Positions 8,161 to 17,080 are shown, counted from the first letter of the stretch. The stretch: 64,000 bases of DNA from Aquibacillus koreensis (GCF_025154055.1 NZ_JAOALK010000058.1:1-64000); one strand, 5' to 3'. The notes: generated from the sequence alone by a model not told the origin. A program made the numbers and translations.

Positions 8161-9066
8161 TTATAATAAGATCGCTAAAATGATCGGCAATGTAATGATG
8201 CTAAGTAAGGTACTCGTTAAAGTAGCACTAGAAACAAACTCCGGCTTTGCATCAAATTGAAGGGCATACATCGTTGTGTTCGCCGCAGTAGGCATCGCAG
8301 CCATTAAGATTAAGATATCTTTTACCATCTCATCAACAGGTAACGGTAGCGTTAATACGTAAGCAATCACTGGGGCAATGGCCAGTCTAAACAATAATGC
8401 CGTCGATAACTTACCTAATTCAAGCCTCTTCAAACTGATGTTGGCTAACTGCATTCCCAACACAATCATAATTGTCGGGATGGTAGCGTCCGAAACCATA
8501 TCGACAGCGGTCATTATGTTTTCATTTACTTCTATATGTAGCGCATTAAAAAGAATTCCTAAAAGCGCGCCATATACAATCGGGACCCTGATTACTTCAC
8601 GGAGAGGGGAAACTTTTAATTCCTTTCCATCCGCTCCACCTTTAGCCGCTATATACACACCGACTGTACACATGATTAACTGTTGTAACACCATTAGTAT
8701 TATAGCGTAATGAAACCCTTTTTCCCCAAATACCAATAAGACGAGTGGTGTTCCATAATTACCGTTATTCATAAATGCCGTTGCTAATATAAGACTACTT
8801 GTATCTCCACTGCCCCATCTTTTCATGCGTCCGATTAAATAACAGATCCCAATCGTAATAGCACAGAGCACAACCAAAAAAGCACCTAGATAGAGATAAT
8901 CCATATTTAAATCATTTTGAAAAAATGTCCGAAACGCCAAAAATGGCGACATTAAATATAGCGCCATCTTAGAAATTGGTTTTATTTCGAATCTCAAAAA
9001 CTTATAGCCAACGAAGCCAATTGCAAATATCCCAAAGATTGGGATAAGCACACTGATAAATTCCAT
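8161..9066 (-). CDS. AEC family transporter (auxin efflux carrier family)
   Basis: About 300 residues with some ten hydrophobic segments and the family segments NNGNYGTPLVLLVFGEKG and PTIMIVLGMQLAN. AEC carriers move small organic acids such as malate or malonate; the substrate here is not deducible. The ATG at 9066 is preferred with AGGTGA just upstream; an in-frame GTG three codons earlier overlaps that site. It lies upstream of nothing on its strand and ends at a bidirectional terminator. Confidence 0.85.
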   Translation of the reverse strand: MEFISVLIPIFGIFAIGFVGYKFLRFEIKPISKMALYLMSPFLAFRTFFQNDLNMDYLYLGAFLVVLCAITIGICYLIGRMKRWGSGDTSSLILATAFMNNGNYGTPLVLLVFGEKGFHYAIILMVLQQLIMCTVGVYIAAKGGADGKELKVSPLREVIRVPIVYGALLGILFNALHIEVNENIMTAVDMVSDATIPTIMIVLGMQLANISLKRLELGKLSTALLFRLAIAPVIAYVLTLPLPVDEMVKDILILMAAMPTAANTTMYALQFDAKPEFVSSATLTSTLLSIITLPIILAILL

Positions 9067-9128
9067 TTTAATCACCTAGTCACGATTATACGTAATTCGA
9101 ACGGACACCGCTAGAAATATATCTCAGA

Positions 9129-9578
9129 CTATGCATGTGTCTTTTTCTTCCATTTCGCTTTACGAATCACTTGATTAATAATTTCAGAAAACACCAATCC
9201 TAAAGCGATCGCACCCGATATCAACAATGCTTTCGCCGCCAACTGAAGAGCCACATCGTAATTGTTTTCAACAAAATTTCGCATCGCATCATAAGCAAGG
9301 CCGCCTGGCACAAGCGGGATAATGCCGGAAACATTAAAGATGATTATCGGCGTTTTGAACCATTTGGCGCACAATTGACTTAATACAGCCACCACTACAG
9401 ATGCCGCAACAGTAGCTGGTACAGCATCCACCTCAATATCGACCAAAATAATATAAACAATCCAACCCAGCATTCCAACAACGCCACACTGAATCAATGA
9501 CCTTTTTGGGGCACTAAAGATTATGCCAAAACCACTAGCTGCAAAAAAGCTAGTAATTAGTTGTTCAAAAAACATCAT
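9129..9578 (-). CDS. Threonine/serine exporter family, small subunit (YjjB-like, ThrE_2)
   Basis: A 149-residue protein with about four membrane segments and the motif PLVPGGLAYDAMRNFVENN. Split ThrE-type exporters use a small YjjB-like and a larger YjjP-like protein; the partner lies directly upstream (9608-10354). Export of threonine, serine or a related small acid is inferred from the family. GAGGA precedes the ATG. Confidence 0.85.
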   Translation of the reverse strand: MMFFEQLITSFFAASGFGIIFSAPKRSLIQCGVVGMLGWIVYIILVDIEVDAVPATVAASVVVAVLSQLCAKWFKTPIIIFNVSGIIPLVPGGLAYDAMRNFVENNYDVALQLAAKALLISGAIALGLVFSEIINQVIRKAKWKKKTHA

Positions 9579-9607
9579 AATTTTTCCTCACGATCGTTAA
9601 AACAAAT

Positions 9608-10354
9608 TTAAATAAATGCAAATACAACTGCTATACCAGCACCAATGGCAAACGCTGTTAAGAAGGCCTCTGCACCTTTCGATAACCCGGAAACTAAATG
9701 CCCAGCCATCAAATCTCGGACTGCGTTAGTAATGAGTAGTCCTGGCACCAATGGCATCACTGCACCAATAATAATTTTATCCAATTCGAGACCAAATCTA
9801 ATATCGATGAACAAGTAAGCAAGGAGGCCAATAAATATAGAAGCTAAAAACTCTGCAAAAAAACGAATCTCGACAATCTTATGAAAGTAAACCATAGCGG
9901 AAAACCCTACACCACCGACAATGACAGATGGTATAAAATCTACCCAGCCGCCTTGAAACATAATAGTAAAACAACCACTAACGATCGATGCAGCCAGTAT
10001 TTGAATATACGTTGGATATACATGCTTCAGTTGATCTACTTCCTTTAACAATCGGCTCGCTTCCTCAAGCGATAACTCTTTACTACTGATTCTTCTTGAA
10101 ATGCTGTTTACTTCCGTCACTTTATGTAAATCTGTAGACCGCTCTAATATCCGAACAAATTTGGTAGACTCTGTTTCACTAATCGAAAATATAATTCCCG
10201 TAGGCGTCACATAACTTTGGGGGTTATCAATACCAAAGGAGGCCGCAATACGTACCATCGTATCTTCCACACGATAGGTTTCCGCACCACTTTGCAACAT
10301 CACTTTACCGGCCAATAAGCACACTTTTATTATTTCATTTTTATTATCAACCAT
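9608..10354 (-). CDS. Threonine/serine exporter family, large subunit (YjjP-like, ThrE)
   Basis: A 248-residue protein: a soluble N-terminal half (CLLAGKVMLQSGAETYRVEDTMVRIA is diagnostic) and a C-terminal half with about five membrane segments (AVMPLVPGLLITNAVRDLMAGHL). With the 29-bp-spaced downstream gene it forms a two-protein exporter equal to full-length ThrE. GGAGAG lies before the ATG at 10354. A dispersed repeat lies immediately upstream. Confidence 0.88.
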   Translation of the reverse strand: MVDNKNEIIKVCLLAGKVMLQSGAETYRVEDTMVRIAASFGIDNPQSYVTPTGIIFSISETESTKFVRILERSTDLHKVTEVNSISRRISSKELSLEEASRLLKEVDQLKHVYPTYIQILAASIVSGCFTIMFQGGWVDFIPSVIVGGVGFSAMVYFHKIVEIRFFAEFLASIFIGLLAYLFIDIRFGLELDKIIIGAVMPLVPGLLITNAVRDLMAGHLVSGLSKGAEAFLTAFAIGAGIAVVFAFI

Positions 10355-10371
10355 TCTATCTCTCCATATAT

Positions 10372-10510
10372 TTGAAAAACTCGCATTCGCTTATCCTTTT
10401 GCGAATGTGCTAGCTTTTCTTATACTTTGCACATTAAATTTTCACTACGTCGAAAGACTGCAAAAGCAAAAAATTTATACTTTCCTAACGTATAAAAAGG
10501 ATGATATTAG
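10372..10510. repeat. Dispersed intergenic repeat, copy 1
   Basis: The segment with CTTATACTTTG, TTCACTACGTCGA, AAAATTTAT and a closing GTA-AAAAAG block is similar to 28085-28173. A hairpin GCATTCGC/GCGAATG lies at its left end. The stretch carries no gene and lies between the YjjP-like gene and a decayed small gene. Confidence 0.6.
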
Positions 10511-10598
10511 CTTTTTCAATTCTAATGATCACCCTTTTATAAAATACATATTAAATCTATTCAATTGTAGTAGAACGATTCATTAATATCAACTTGCA

Positions 10599-10841
10599 TT
10601 AGCTTTTTTGCTTTTCTAACCAACTGGAAAAAATGTTTTTAAGCTCTGTATCAATTGGACTTTTTACTTGATTCTTATAGTCATTTAAAATCTTACTGAA
10701 TCGATCTGGTTTATCTGTTTTTCGCAAAATATGGGTTAAATCAGTAATTAAGTGTGTTTCACAAGGGCCGTTTACTAATTCCGCTATTTCATATATATGT
10801 TATTTTATTTCACATGCTTGAACGATGCATCTTTTTTTCAT
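10599..10841 (-). pseudogene. Small protein gene broken by an in-frame stop
   Basis: An ATG at 10841 with a good site (AGGTGG) opens an 81-codon frame interrupted at codon 14 by TAA (10800-10802). The frame then continues in phase: HIYEIAELVNGPCETHLITD..., ending at 10599. Reading the stop as a point mutation gives one coherent charged protein of about 80 residues. I do not recognise the family. Either it is a nonsense pseudogene, or the distal part is untranslated. Confidence 0.5.
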
Positions 10842-10870
10842 CTCTTCACCACCTTTCTATTCAAAGGTAC

Positions 10871-10914
10871 AAAAAAGACACCAACTAAGTAACTGTTCCT
10901 ACTTAATTCGTGTC
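10871..10914 (-). terminator. Terminator of the split membrane-protein gene pair
   Basis: On the minus strand GACAC...TTAAGTA pairs with TTACTTA...GTGTC and is followed by six T. It lies about 30 bases after the stop of the 10945-11412 gene. Confidence 0.8.
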
Positions 10915-10944
10915 CTCCCGTATGTATTTTTTGTACATAAGATT

Positions 10945-11412
10945 CTAATTTACCTTCGCCAGTCCAACAGCTAGATTCTTCTTAAGAATATCTGAAATTA
11001 ATTTATCATCTTTTGGTTCACATTTTATAATTAAGATGACCTCTCCAATATTCTGGTTACTTTTCTTGAATAGTCTGAGCTTTTTATCTTTATTCTTCAT
11101 TTTAAATACAAGTACTTCAAATAATGTACCAATTAAAAGGCCACTTCCTGCACCAATTAGCCCCCAATAAATAGCTCCCAACTCCCACTCGAATCCCTTA
11201 CTAGCAAAAATAGTAGATAGAATTACAGCTAAAGCAAAACCTGAATCTAGAAACGAACGACCATCTGATCGTGTCAAAGAGTCAAAAACCGCCGCTTCAT
11301 TATTTACCCTTTTTAACGGCACCGCAAAGATGTCTGTTATTCCATTCTTCTGAAGTTCACTTATTCCAACTTCTAAATACATGGAGTGCTCAAAAGTTGC
11401 GAAGATTTGCAT
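10945..11412 (-). CDS. Unknown membrane protein, stand-alone C-terminal module
   Basis: About 155 residues: an N-terminal soluble segment (QIFATFEHSMYLEVGISELQ), two membrane helices around residues 58-105 (AIYWGLIGAGSGLLIGTLFE) and a soluble tail. It matches the C-terminal half of the fused protein at 44316-45584 (IATFEHSPFVEMAI; VIWGLLGLLGGFFLGLIIE; SLHRVDGRSVLDG against SLTRSDGRSFLDS). Its ATG shares one base with the TGA of the upstream gene (TGATG), so the two are coupled. I do not recognise a characterised family. Confidence 0.7.
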   Translation of the reverse strand: MQIFATFEHSMYLEVGISELQKNGITDIFAVPLKRVNNEAAVFDSLTRSDGRSFLDSGFALAVILSTIFASKGFEWELGAIYWGLIGAGSGLLIGTLFEVLVFKMKNKDKKLRLFKKSNQNIGEVILIIKCEPKDDKLISDILKKNLAVGLAKVN

Positions 11413-12194
11413 CACTCGACCAATCTCCCTTTATTTATTTTAAAATCAGAGGACTGAAAATTCTTTTCCAAGTATGCTGCTTGTTCTTTATCAAATAGCT
11501 TATTTAATTCAACAGTTTCCGTATAGGACTGATAAACCGTAAAGAAATAGAATGAAGGGATAAATAATAGCCATTGTATATTTATGACTTCTGTCGATCT
11601 TGCAAAGTCTCCTTGTAATAAATAGATAAATCCTTCCAAAAAGTTAGAAAAATAAATAAAAATGACGGTCCATAGAAGCGTAAAAAAACTCGCTAATATT
11701 CTTTGCTGATAAAATTGGCCTAAACTTGGAATAAATAAAGCCCATATGAAGGCAAAAACCGGACTTCTTTTATCTAAGAAATTAATTCCTTTACTGTTCA
11801 TTTTATACTTGGTTATTGGTGTTTGTTTTATTTCACTTATTTTATATTCTTTATTTAATTCAACAGACCCACGATAACTATCCCAGATCCCAAATAAATA
11901 CACCGGAATGTACAAAAGCAATAGCCTAGGATTCAACGTATCATTTGCCATTTGTATATTGCCTGTAAACGAATATACCATCGCAGTATTTATTTTCGAA
12001 TGCAAATTTATTAAAATCTCCCAGACGATTAAACCCATCCCACGAAAGTATTGGCCAAGCAAAATATGACCAAAGCCCGGGAAGGCTACGGACCACCACG
12101 CAATTATATATGGTTTTCTTAAATGAAGAATGGTTGATTCAGAAATGCTTAAATAATCTCTAGGAAGAGCCCTTTGCTTCAACCCCGACGCCAA
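11412..12194 (-). CDS. Unknown membrane protein, stand-alone N-terminal module (two PGxG repeats)
   Basis: About 260 residues with two related membrane units: AWWSVAFPGFGHILLGQYFRG early and AFIWALFIPSLGQFYQQR later. It is homologous to the N-terminal half of the fused protein at 44316-45584. The PGxGH/Q-Y-xG pattern recalls TM2-like or DUF5683-like membrane proteins, but I cannot assign a function. The TTG at 12194 is eight bases after AGGGGG; a TTG two codons earlier is too close. The stop overlaps the next gene's start. Confidence 0.65.
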   Translation of the reverse strand: MASGLKQRALPRDYLSISESTILHLRKPYIIAWWSVAFPGFGHILLGQYFRGMGLIVWEILINLHSKINTAMVYSFTGNIQMANDTLNPRLLLLYIPVYLFGIWDSYRGSVELNKEYKISEIKQTPITKYKMNSKGINFLDKRSPVFAFIWALFIPSLGQFYQQRILASFFTLLWTVIFIYFSNFLEGFIYLLQGDFARSTEVINIQWLLFIPSFYFFTVYQSYTETVELNKLFDKEQAAYLEKNFQSSDFKINKGRLVE

Positions 12195-12293
12195 CGGCAA
12201 TCCCCCCTTTTCTTTGGTAGAAAATAGACTCTGTATATTTTTCTACTTATTTTAGTTAATTATTCATTTTTCCGCTTTGAGGAAAAAAGAATA

Positions 12294-12317
12294 GACCAAA
12301 TCAATAATGATTTGGTC
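12294..12317. terminator. Hairpin, probable terminator of the MFS gene
   Basis: GACCAAATCA (12294-12303) pairs perfectly with TGATTTGGTC (12308-12317) around ATAA. On the minus strand it is followed by TATTCTTTTTT, a T-rich tail after a short gap. It lies about 65 bases after the stop of the MFS gene. Confidence 0.6.
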
Positions 12318-12380
12318 CGCAATAGTATGTTATTTGTTTTATTCTTGGAGCTTCACAGAAAAGCATGTACTTTTTATGTG

Positions 12381-13529
12381 TCACTTGCCAAATGGTAATA
12401 GATGGTATAGCGTTAATAAAATCGTCCCGACCAACGACATCGTGCCCAGGATCATATACAAGTAACTTCCACCCATTGAATCGATCACTGCACCGCCAAT
12501 CAGTGAACCAATGATTCCTGATAAACCGAAAAATACCGAAACAAATACGAGATGACCTGTTGATTGCAGGATTTTCGGAATTAACCTTGACACATAAGAA
12601 AAAGCAGTTAAGTAAAACACCCCAAAAGTCAGTCCATGTAAGAACTGCAGAATTACAATATAGATCGGTTCATCGAATATAGCATATCCAAACCAACGAA
12701 CAGAATATAACACACCTGCAGCTATGATAAAGATGAGGGGATGATATTTTTTAAACCAATGCCCAGCAAAAGCAAACACTAACGCTTCACTTGCAACACC
12801 AACAAACCAAGCAATGCCAATTAACCTTTCATCTCCACCTAATTGAGAAATATAAATACCCATAAAACTATCATTTGCACGGTGTGTAATGGTAATAAGC
12901 ATGATCATTGCTAAAAAGATGGTAAACGGGTGATTCTTTATAAGTAGTTTAACATCACTAAGTTGAATCCTTTTTGCATTTACTTTTACATCTGTCAATT
13001 TAAAACAGACAGCGAGCACTACACCTCCCAAGATTAAATAGGGCCAAATCATATACTCCACACCAACAGCCTGAAGATATTCCCCGATCACTAAGGAGGA
13101 AAGTGCAAATCCGATGGAACCCCATGTTCGAATCGAACCAAAAGAAACGCCTAAATCCTCGGACCTTCTTTGCGATAAGCTATCACCCAACGCACCTATT
13201 GGAGCGGTAAAAAAGAAAAATATCGCTCCAAAGAGCAATAATAGCGGAAGTGTACTCATCTGCATAAAAATAAAACTAAAAATTAATAGACCAATCACAC
13301 AAATAATTAAAATACGTTTAACGGTTTGATACTTATCACTCATATACCCCCAAAAGGGTTGTGAAAAAATAGCCATCATCGGACCAATCGCCAATACCCA
13401 GCCAATTTGCTGGCCATCCAAGCCTTTATGTTGAAGGTATAATGGTAAAAAGCTAATGATAATCATATTCGCGCCATGAAAACTAAATAAAAGCGCTTTT
13501 AAAGGAACAACGGACGTTTTATCAGACAC
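12381..13529 (-). CDS. MFS transporter (MFS_1_like / HcaT-type)
   Basis: A 382-residue carrier with twelve predicted membrane segments. It has the loop 2-3 motif GYMSDKYQTVKR and begins KALLFSFHGANMIIISFLPLYL, like the MFS_1_like group (3-phenylpropionate or nucleoside type). GTG start with AGGAGA nine bases upstream. Substrate unknown. It stands alone, 65 bases after a flavin-reductase-like gene on the same strand. Confidence 0.85.
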   Translation of the reverse strand: MSDKTSVVPLKALLFSFHGANMIIISFLPLYLQHKGLDGQQIGWVLAIGPMMAIFSQPFWGYMSDKYQTVKRILIICVIGLLIFSFIFMQMSTLPLLLLFGAIFFFFTAPIGALGDSLSQRRSEDLGVSFGSIRTWGSIGFALSSLVIGEYLQAVGVEYMIWPYLILGGVVLAVCFKLTDVKVNAKRIQLSDVKLLIKNHPFTIFLAMIMLITITHRANDSFMGIYISQLGGDERLIGIAWFVGVASEALVFAFAGHWFKKYHPLIFIIAAGVLYSVRWFGYAIFDEPIYIVILQFLHGLTFGVFYLTAFSYVSRLIPKILQSTGHLVFVSVFFGLSGIIGSLIGGAVIDSMGGSYLYMILGTMSLVGTILLTLYHLLPFGK

Positions 13530-13594
13530 TGCGGCTTCTCTCCTAACTGTTTTTAAAACCTAAAGTAGAACACTAGTTGACGAAGTCCATTTCA

Positions 13595-14185
13595 TTATTC
13601 CGTCGGCAATTTAAAAACATCGTGAATATGTGCATAATCCCCAGCCATCCTGCCGATCGGCTTTAGTTTTTTAGGGTCGACCTTATCAGGAATCATAAAT
13701 ACTTCATCGTGAATATGATAACCAACCACTTCCCCTAAAACGAGGTGACTCGTTCCAACCTTTATTACGTCGCTTAATATACATTCCATAGCAATCGGGG
13801 CATCCGCAACTATTGGTACGTACACTTTTTCACTTTTTGCAACATCCAGATTTGCAATTTCAAATTCATCGACATGTGGATCAAAGACTTTACTTGTTTC
13901 ATACATTTGATTTGCTAAACTTTCACTTACGATATTGACTACAAATTCATTTGTTTCGAGTATGTTTTCTAATGTATCTTTATTCGATCCATCATTTCCC
14001 TTTGCGACAGAAAAACATAACGTAACAGGGTCTAAGGAAGCAACTGTAAAAAAACTGAATGGCGCAATGTTGTTAACACCATCTTTAGCAATCGTAGATA
14101 CCCATGCAATCGGTCTTGGGACAACTGCACCTTTGACTAATTTACTCATATCATGGTTCTGAAATTCGTGCTTGCTTATATACAT
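13595..14185 (-). CDS. Flavin reductase family protein (FMN-binding split barrel)
   Basis: A 196-residue protein with VVPRPIAWVSTIAKDGVNNIAPFSFFTVASLDPVTLCFSV split over the first 70 residues, the FMN-binding signature of DIM6/NTAB-type flavin reductases. Such proteins bind FMN and supply reduced flavin or act as small oxidoreductases. The ATG at 14185 has GGAGGGA upstream. No monooxygenase partner is adjacent, so its role is open. Confidence 0.85.
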   Translation of the reverse strand: MYISKHEFQNHDMSKLVKGAVVPRPIAWVSTIAKDGVNNIAPFSFFTVASLDPVTLCFSVAKGNDGSNKDTLENILETNEFVVNIVSESLANQMYETSKVFDPHVDEFEIANLDVAKSEKVYVPIVADAPIAMECILSDVIKVGTSHLVLGEVVGYHIHDEVFMIPDKVDPKKLKPIGRMAGDYAHIHDVFKLPTE

Positions 14186-14310
14186 GAAACTCCCTCCATT
14201 CTTTTAGTCAGGAACCTCTACTCTAACACTTAGTAACTAATTATACGTTGATATCAATTGGAATAAAAGACATCGGCATTTTAATTTTTTGTTGTAATTC
14301 AAATACAAAA

Positions 14311-14345
14311 AGAACGATTAGCAAAATAGACTAATCGTTCTTTGT
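14311..14345. terminator. Bidirectional terminator
   Basis: AGAACGATTAG (14311-14321) pairs with CTAATCGTTCT (14331-14341), with A and T runs outside. It serves the small secreted-peptide gene that ends at 14362. Confidence 0.8.
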
Positions 14346-14361
14346 ATTTTTATATTAGAAG

Positions 14362-14559
14362 TTAAAAAATGTTCTGCTCTCGACCAGGATCGACTGGTAT
14401 ATCCCGCTCAAGTATTCCTATAGTATCCTCACTCTGTTTACCAACCACTTTATCCACATTAAGGTCGGTAGCTGATTGCTCTAAATTGCGGTCTCCTTCG
14501 AATGCCACTAACACCAGGGCCAAACCAAGGTTGAGAAGAGATAGTAAAAATATGCGCAA
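14362..14559 (-). CDS. Small protein with N-terminal signal or membrane anchor
   Basis: About 65 residues: a hydrophobic N-terminus (RIFLLSLLNLGLALVLVAF) followed by an acidic, polar tail. TTG at 14559 lies six bases after GAGGTG. A terminator follows the stop. This looks like a real short gene for an exported or membrane-anchored peptide, but I do not recognise a family. Confidence 0.5.
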   Translation of the reverse strand: MRIFLLSLLNLGLALVLVAFEGDRNLEQSATDLNVDKVVGKQSEDTIGILERDIPVDPGREQNIF

Positions 14560-14650
14560 ATGAAGCACCTCATTTATAGATTACGTTATCCTTACTATCT
14601 TCTAAAAAGTCATTATTATACTTAGGGCAAATTAGGAAGGAGAACACTGT

Positions 14651-15394
14651 TTATAAATAATGGAGCCAAAACGAAATAAACACGCCAATTGCAGTAATAA
14701 ATCCAACGCTTGGTCCACCTTCTTTATATGCTTCTGGCATCATCGTGGAAGCTACCATTGAAATAATCGCACCACCAGCAAATGAACTCATGATTGCCTT
14801 AATGCTATCAGAAGCCGAATCAAGCATCACACCCGCCCAAGAGCTAATAGCAGAGAACAGGACAACAAGCACCCATAATACAAGGATTTTTTTCTTTGAA
14901 TATCCACTCTTTTGTAACCCTACCGTACTTGAAATCCCTTCTGGCAGGTTACTTATAGCTATCGATATAACCAGTGCAAGACTTACTGATTCTCCTCCAA
15001 TTAAGCTCATACCAATCATTGCCGATTCAGGTAAGGTATCCATTATTGTACCAATAAATATTCCTAATCCAGAACCTGACTCCGACGATTCTGATCCGTC
15101 TCCATTTTGTCCTTCCGACTTTTTCCGTTTGTGTCCCCCACGGTGTGAAACGATGATGTCTAGAATGGTAAAGATTAAGGCGCCACCAAGAAAACCAATT
15201 GCAATTTCCTTAAAGCCACTTAACGCTAATGCTCCCTCTAACAATTCATAGGTGGTCGCTCCAATTAAAGCACCCGTCCCTAATGCCATTATAAAACCTA
15301 TGATCCGTTTGGGTATAGAAAAACGGAGAACAATTAGTGCTCCTAGTAATGTTGCTGAAGCCGCAATTGTTCCCCATAATATCGCGTTCCACAT
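14651..15394 (-). CDS. ZIP family metal transporter with altered metal-site motifs
   Basis: A 247-residue membrane protein of the ZIP fold: about eight segments, a central charged loop (SHRGGHKRKKSEGQNG) and the paired motifs PES and PEG. In ZIP proteins the paired HNxPEG motifs supply metal ligands. Here they read DTLPESAMIG and SNLPEGISS, so both usual histidines are missing and zinc transport should not be assumed. GGAGGG precedes the ATG at 15394. Confidence 0.8.
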   Translation of the reverse strand: MWNAILWGTIAASATLLGALIVLRFSIPKRIIGFIMALGTGALIGATTYELLEGALALSGFKEIAIGFLGGALIFTILDIIVSHRGGHKRKKSEGQNGDGSESSESGSGLGIFIGTIMDTLPESAMIGMSLIGGESVSLALVISIAISNLPEGISSTVGLQKSGYSKKKILVLWVLVVLFSAISSWAGVMLDSASDSIKAIMSSFAGGAIISMVASTMMPEAYKEGGPSVGFITAIGVFISFWLHYL

Positions 15395-15490
15395 GTGAAG
15401 AGGCCCTCCTTCAACTAAAATAACTTCTGTTTTAAGCCTCTTCCATTTTGAAACGATTTATACGAAAGATCTGTAGTATTTTCCTACCTT

Positions 15491-15649
15491 TTAACTTTTA
15501 CGAAGCGCACGCCTTTCTGCATACGTCACACATTTATAACAAACAAGTACCTCATTACCTTGATCATCTATATATTTTTGGGCTTGCTGCGGTTTCTGGT
15601 TACAGATATAGCACCTTCTTTTTGAGAAAATCCTAGATAACCAACGCAT
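15491..15649 (-). CDS. Small zinc-ribbon protein
   Basis: A 52-residue protein with two knuckles, CYICNQKP and CYKCVTYAE, spaced as in a four-cysteine zinc ribbon. The ATG at 15649 follows AGAGGAGG; in-frame codons upstream lack such a site. Proteins of this size are common in Bacillaceae but uncharacterised. It lies 70 bases downstream of the Lrp-type regulator gene on the same strand. Confidence 0.65.
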   Translation of the reverse strand: MRWLSRIFSKRRCYICNQKPQQAQKYIDDQGNEVLVCYKCVTYAERRALRKS

Positions 15650-15719
15650 GTGCCATTCCTCCTCTACTTCTATTTTAAAGCAATGCACACGATTGATTAA
15701 AGCCATTTGCTTCTGTCAC

Positions 15720-16166
15720 TTATTCTGAAAAATCCTGTGGTAACGTATAACGATATGGGACAGGCGATGCTAAAACTGTTGATGTATTAATCGTTCCATA
15801 AGGCATTAAGCTATCAATTAAAATCCGCATCCGTTCCATATTCGCAACTGCGACTTTTAAGAAATAACTTACATCCCCTGTTACACGGTGGCATTCGATA
15901 ATATCTTCTTTTTGTTTCACCATCGATTCAAATTCCTGTGGAGATACTTTTAATCCACTCACTTGAATGATTAGTAAAATATCCCTACCAACTGCAGGCA
16001 AAGAAACCCTTGCGGTAAATTCTTCAATGACACCTTTCTCCTGTAACCGATGAAGTCGCTCCGAAACACTTGGTCGGCTTAGAGCTAATTCTTTAGATAA
16101 ATCACTAATAGACATCCTACTATTTTTTTGCAAAAGCTTTAACAGTTTTTGGTCCAGTTTATCCAT
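15720..16166 (-). CDS. Lrp/AsnC family transcriptional regulator
   Basis: 148 residues: an N-terminal winged helix (LLKLLQKNSRMSISDLSKEL...RPSVSERLHRLQEKGVIEEF) and a C-terminal RAM ligand domain (ECHRVTGDVSYFLKVAV). Such proteins sense amino acids. It is divergent from the YitT-like gene, 227 bases away, so it probably controls that gene and itself. Confidence 0.9.
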   Translation of the reverse strand: MDKLDQKLLKLLQKNSRMSISDLSKELALSRPSVSERLHRLQEKGVIEEFTARVSLPAVGRDILLIIQVSGLKVSPQEFESMVKQKEDIIECHRVTGDVSYFLKVAVANMERMRILIDSLMPYGTINTSTVLASPVPYRYTLPQDFSE

Positions 16167-16336
16167 GTAAACCCTCTCATTTCATATTGAAGTTAAACAA
16201 CCATTTATTTATGCATTTTAGTAACTTCATTGGTAAAAATTATACCTTTTTGTATATAAACATTCTCCCTTATATTCTAACATTAAATATAGAAAAGTTT
16301 TTATAAAATTATTGCTTACACATTTTTAGTGGATGA

Positions 16337-16349
16337 ACAAGTAGCTTGT
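16337..16349. promoter_or_regulatory. Small inverted repeat in the Lrp/YitT divergent region
   Basis: ACAAG-TAG-CTTGT lies 45 bases before the YitT-like start and near TTGTAT/TATAAC promoter-like hexamers. It is a candidate Lrp operator, by position only. Confidence 0.3.
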
Positions 16350-16393
16350 ATCATCTATTTTTCTTTATATAACTTTTAAAAAGGAGACAATAT

Positions 16394-17020
16394 ATGAAAA
16401 AGATATTATTTATACTTGTTGGTATTCTTTTAGTTAGTGTTGGTGTGACAATTCTTAAATTTTCTGAGATTGCTACCGGTGGAACAGCAGGATTAGCATT
16501 AAGCTTGTCTTATTTAACTCAGACACCTTTTTCACTGTTCTTCTTCCTTGTTAATATTCCATTTTATATTTTCTCCGTGCTACGAATGGGTTGGAAATTC
16601 ACATTATCGACTATATTTGCCGTAAGTACCCTTTCCATTGTAACGACTTTTGATCAGTTTCTTCCTAGTTTTTCTGTACCAATTTGGTTAGGTGCAATCG
16701 TCGGCGGGGCAATTATTGGAGTAGGACTTTCTATCTTATTTGCGAATGGTTCTTCCTTAGGAGGAGCAAATATTTTAGCGTTATTCTTACACAAACGATA
16801 TCAATTTAACCCAGGTAAAACAACTTTCCTATTTGACTTTATTGTTGTATTAACTAGTCTATATGCGGTTGGTTTTGTGAGAGGTTTAGCATCTGTCTTA
16901 TCGATTGCTGTTACTTCAATGGTAATCAGTTACTTCAAAAACAGAATTGCAGAAAAACAAGAGCAACCTGCAAAAAATGAAAAATATAAAGTTGGCAGTG
17001 ATGTAGCTGTTTCGCAATAA
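16394..17020 (+). CDS. YitT/YczE-type integral membrane protein
   Basis: A 208-residue protein with about six membrane segments. It has LKFSEIATGGTAGLALSLSY and the GSSLGGANILALFLHKRY segment, both typical of the YitT family (DUF161), whose transport substrate is unknown. The AAGGAG site lies upstream of the ATG at 16394. The divergent Lrp-type regulator suggests amino-acid-linked control. A strong terminator follows. Confidence 0.85.
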   Translation: MKKILFILVGILLVSVGVTILKFSEIATGGTAGLALSLSYLTQTPFSLFFFLVNIPFYIFSVLRMGWKFTLSTIFAVSTLSIVTTFDQFLPSFSVPIWLGAIVGGAIIGVGLSILFANGSSLGGANILALFLHKRYQFNPGKTTFLFDFIVVLTSLYAVGFVRGLASVLSIAVTSMVISYFKNRIAEKQEQPAKNEKYKVGSDVAVSQ

Positions 17021-17026
17021 TACATT

Positions 17027-17060
17027 CCGCGTCTATTCTAAATGGATAGACGCGGTTTTT
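17027..17060 (+). terminator. Terminator of the YitT-like gene
   Basis: CCGCGTCTAT (17027-17036) pairs with ATAGACGCGG (17046-17055), followed by five T. Confidence 0.9.
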
Positions 17061-17080
17061 CGTTATCATAGTTCTTCTCA

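Noticed and set aside
14745-15251. Reading frame of 168 codons opposite the ZIP-type gene
   Set aside because: Antisense shadow of a conserved membrane protein gene.
15448-15636. Reading frame of 62 codons on the plus strand
   Set aside because: It overlaps the zinc-ribbon gene in antisense and has no ribosome site.
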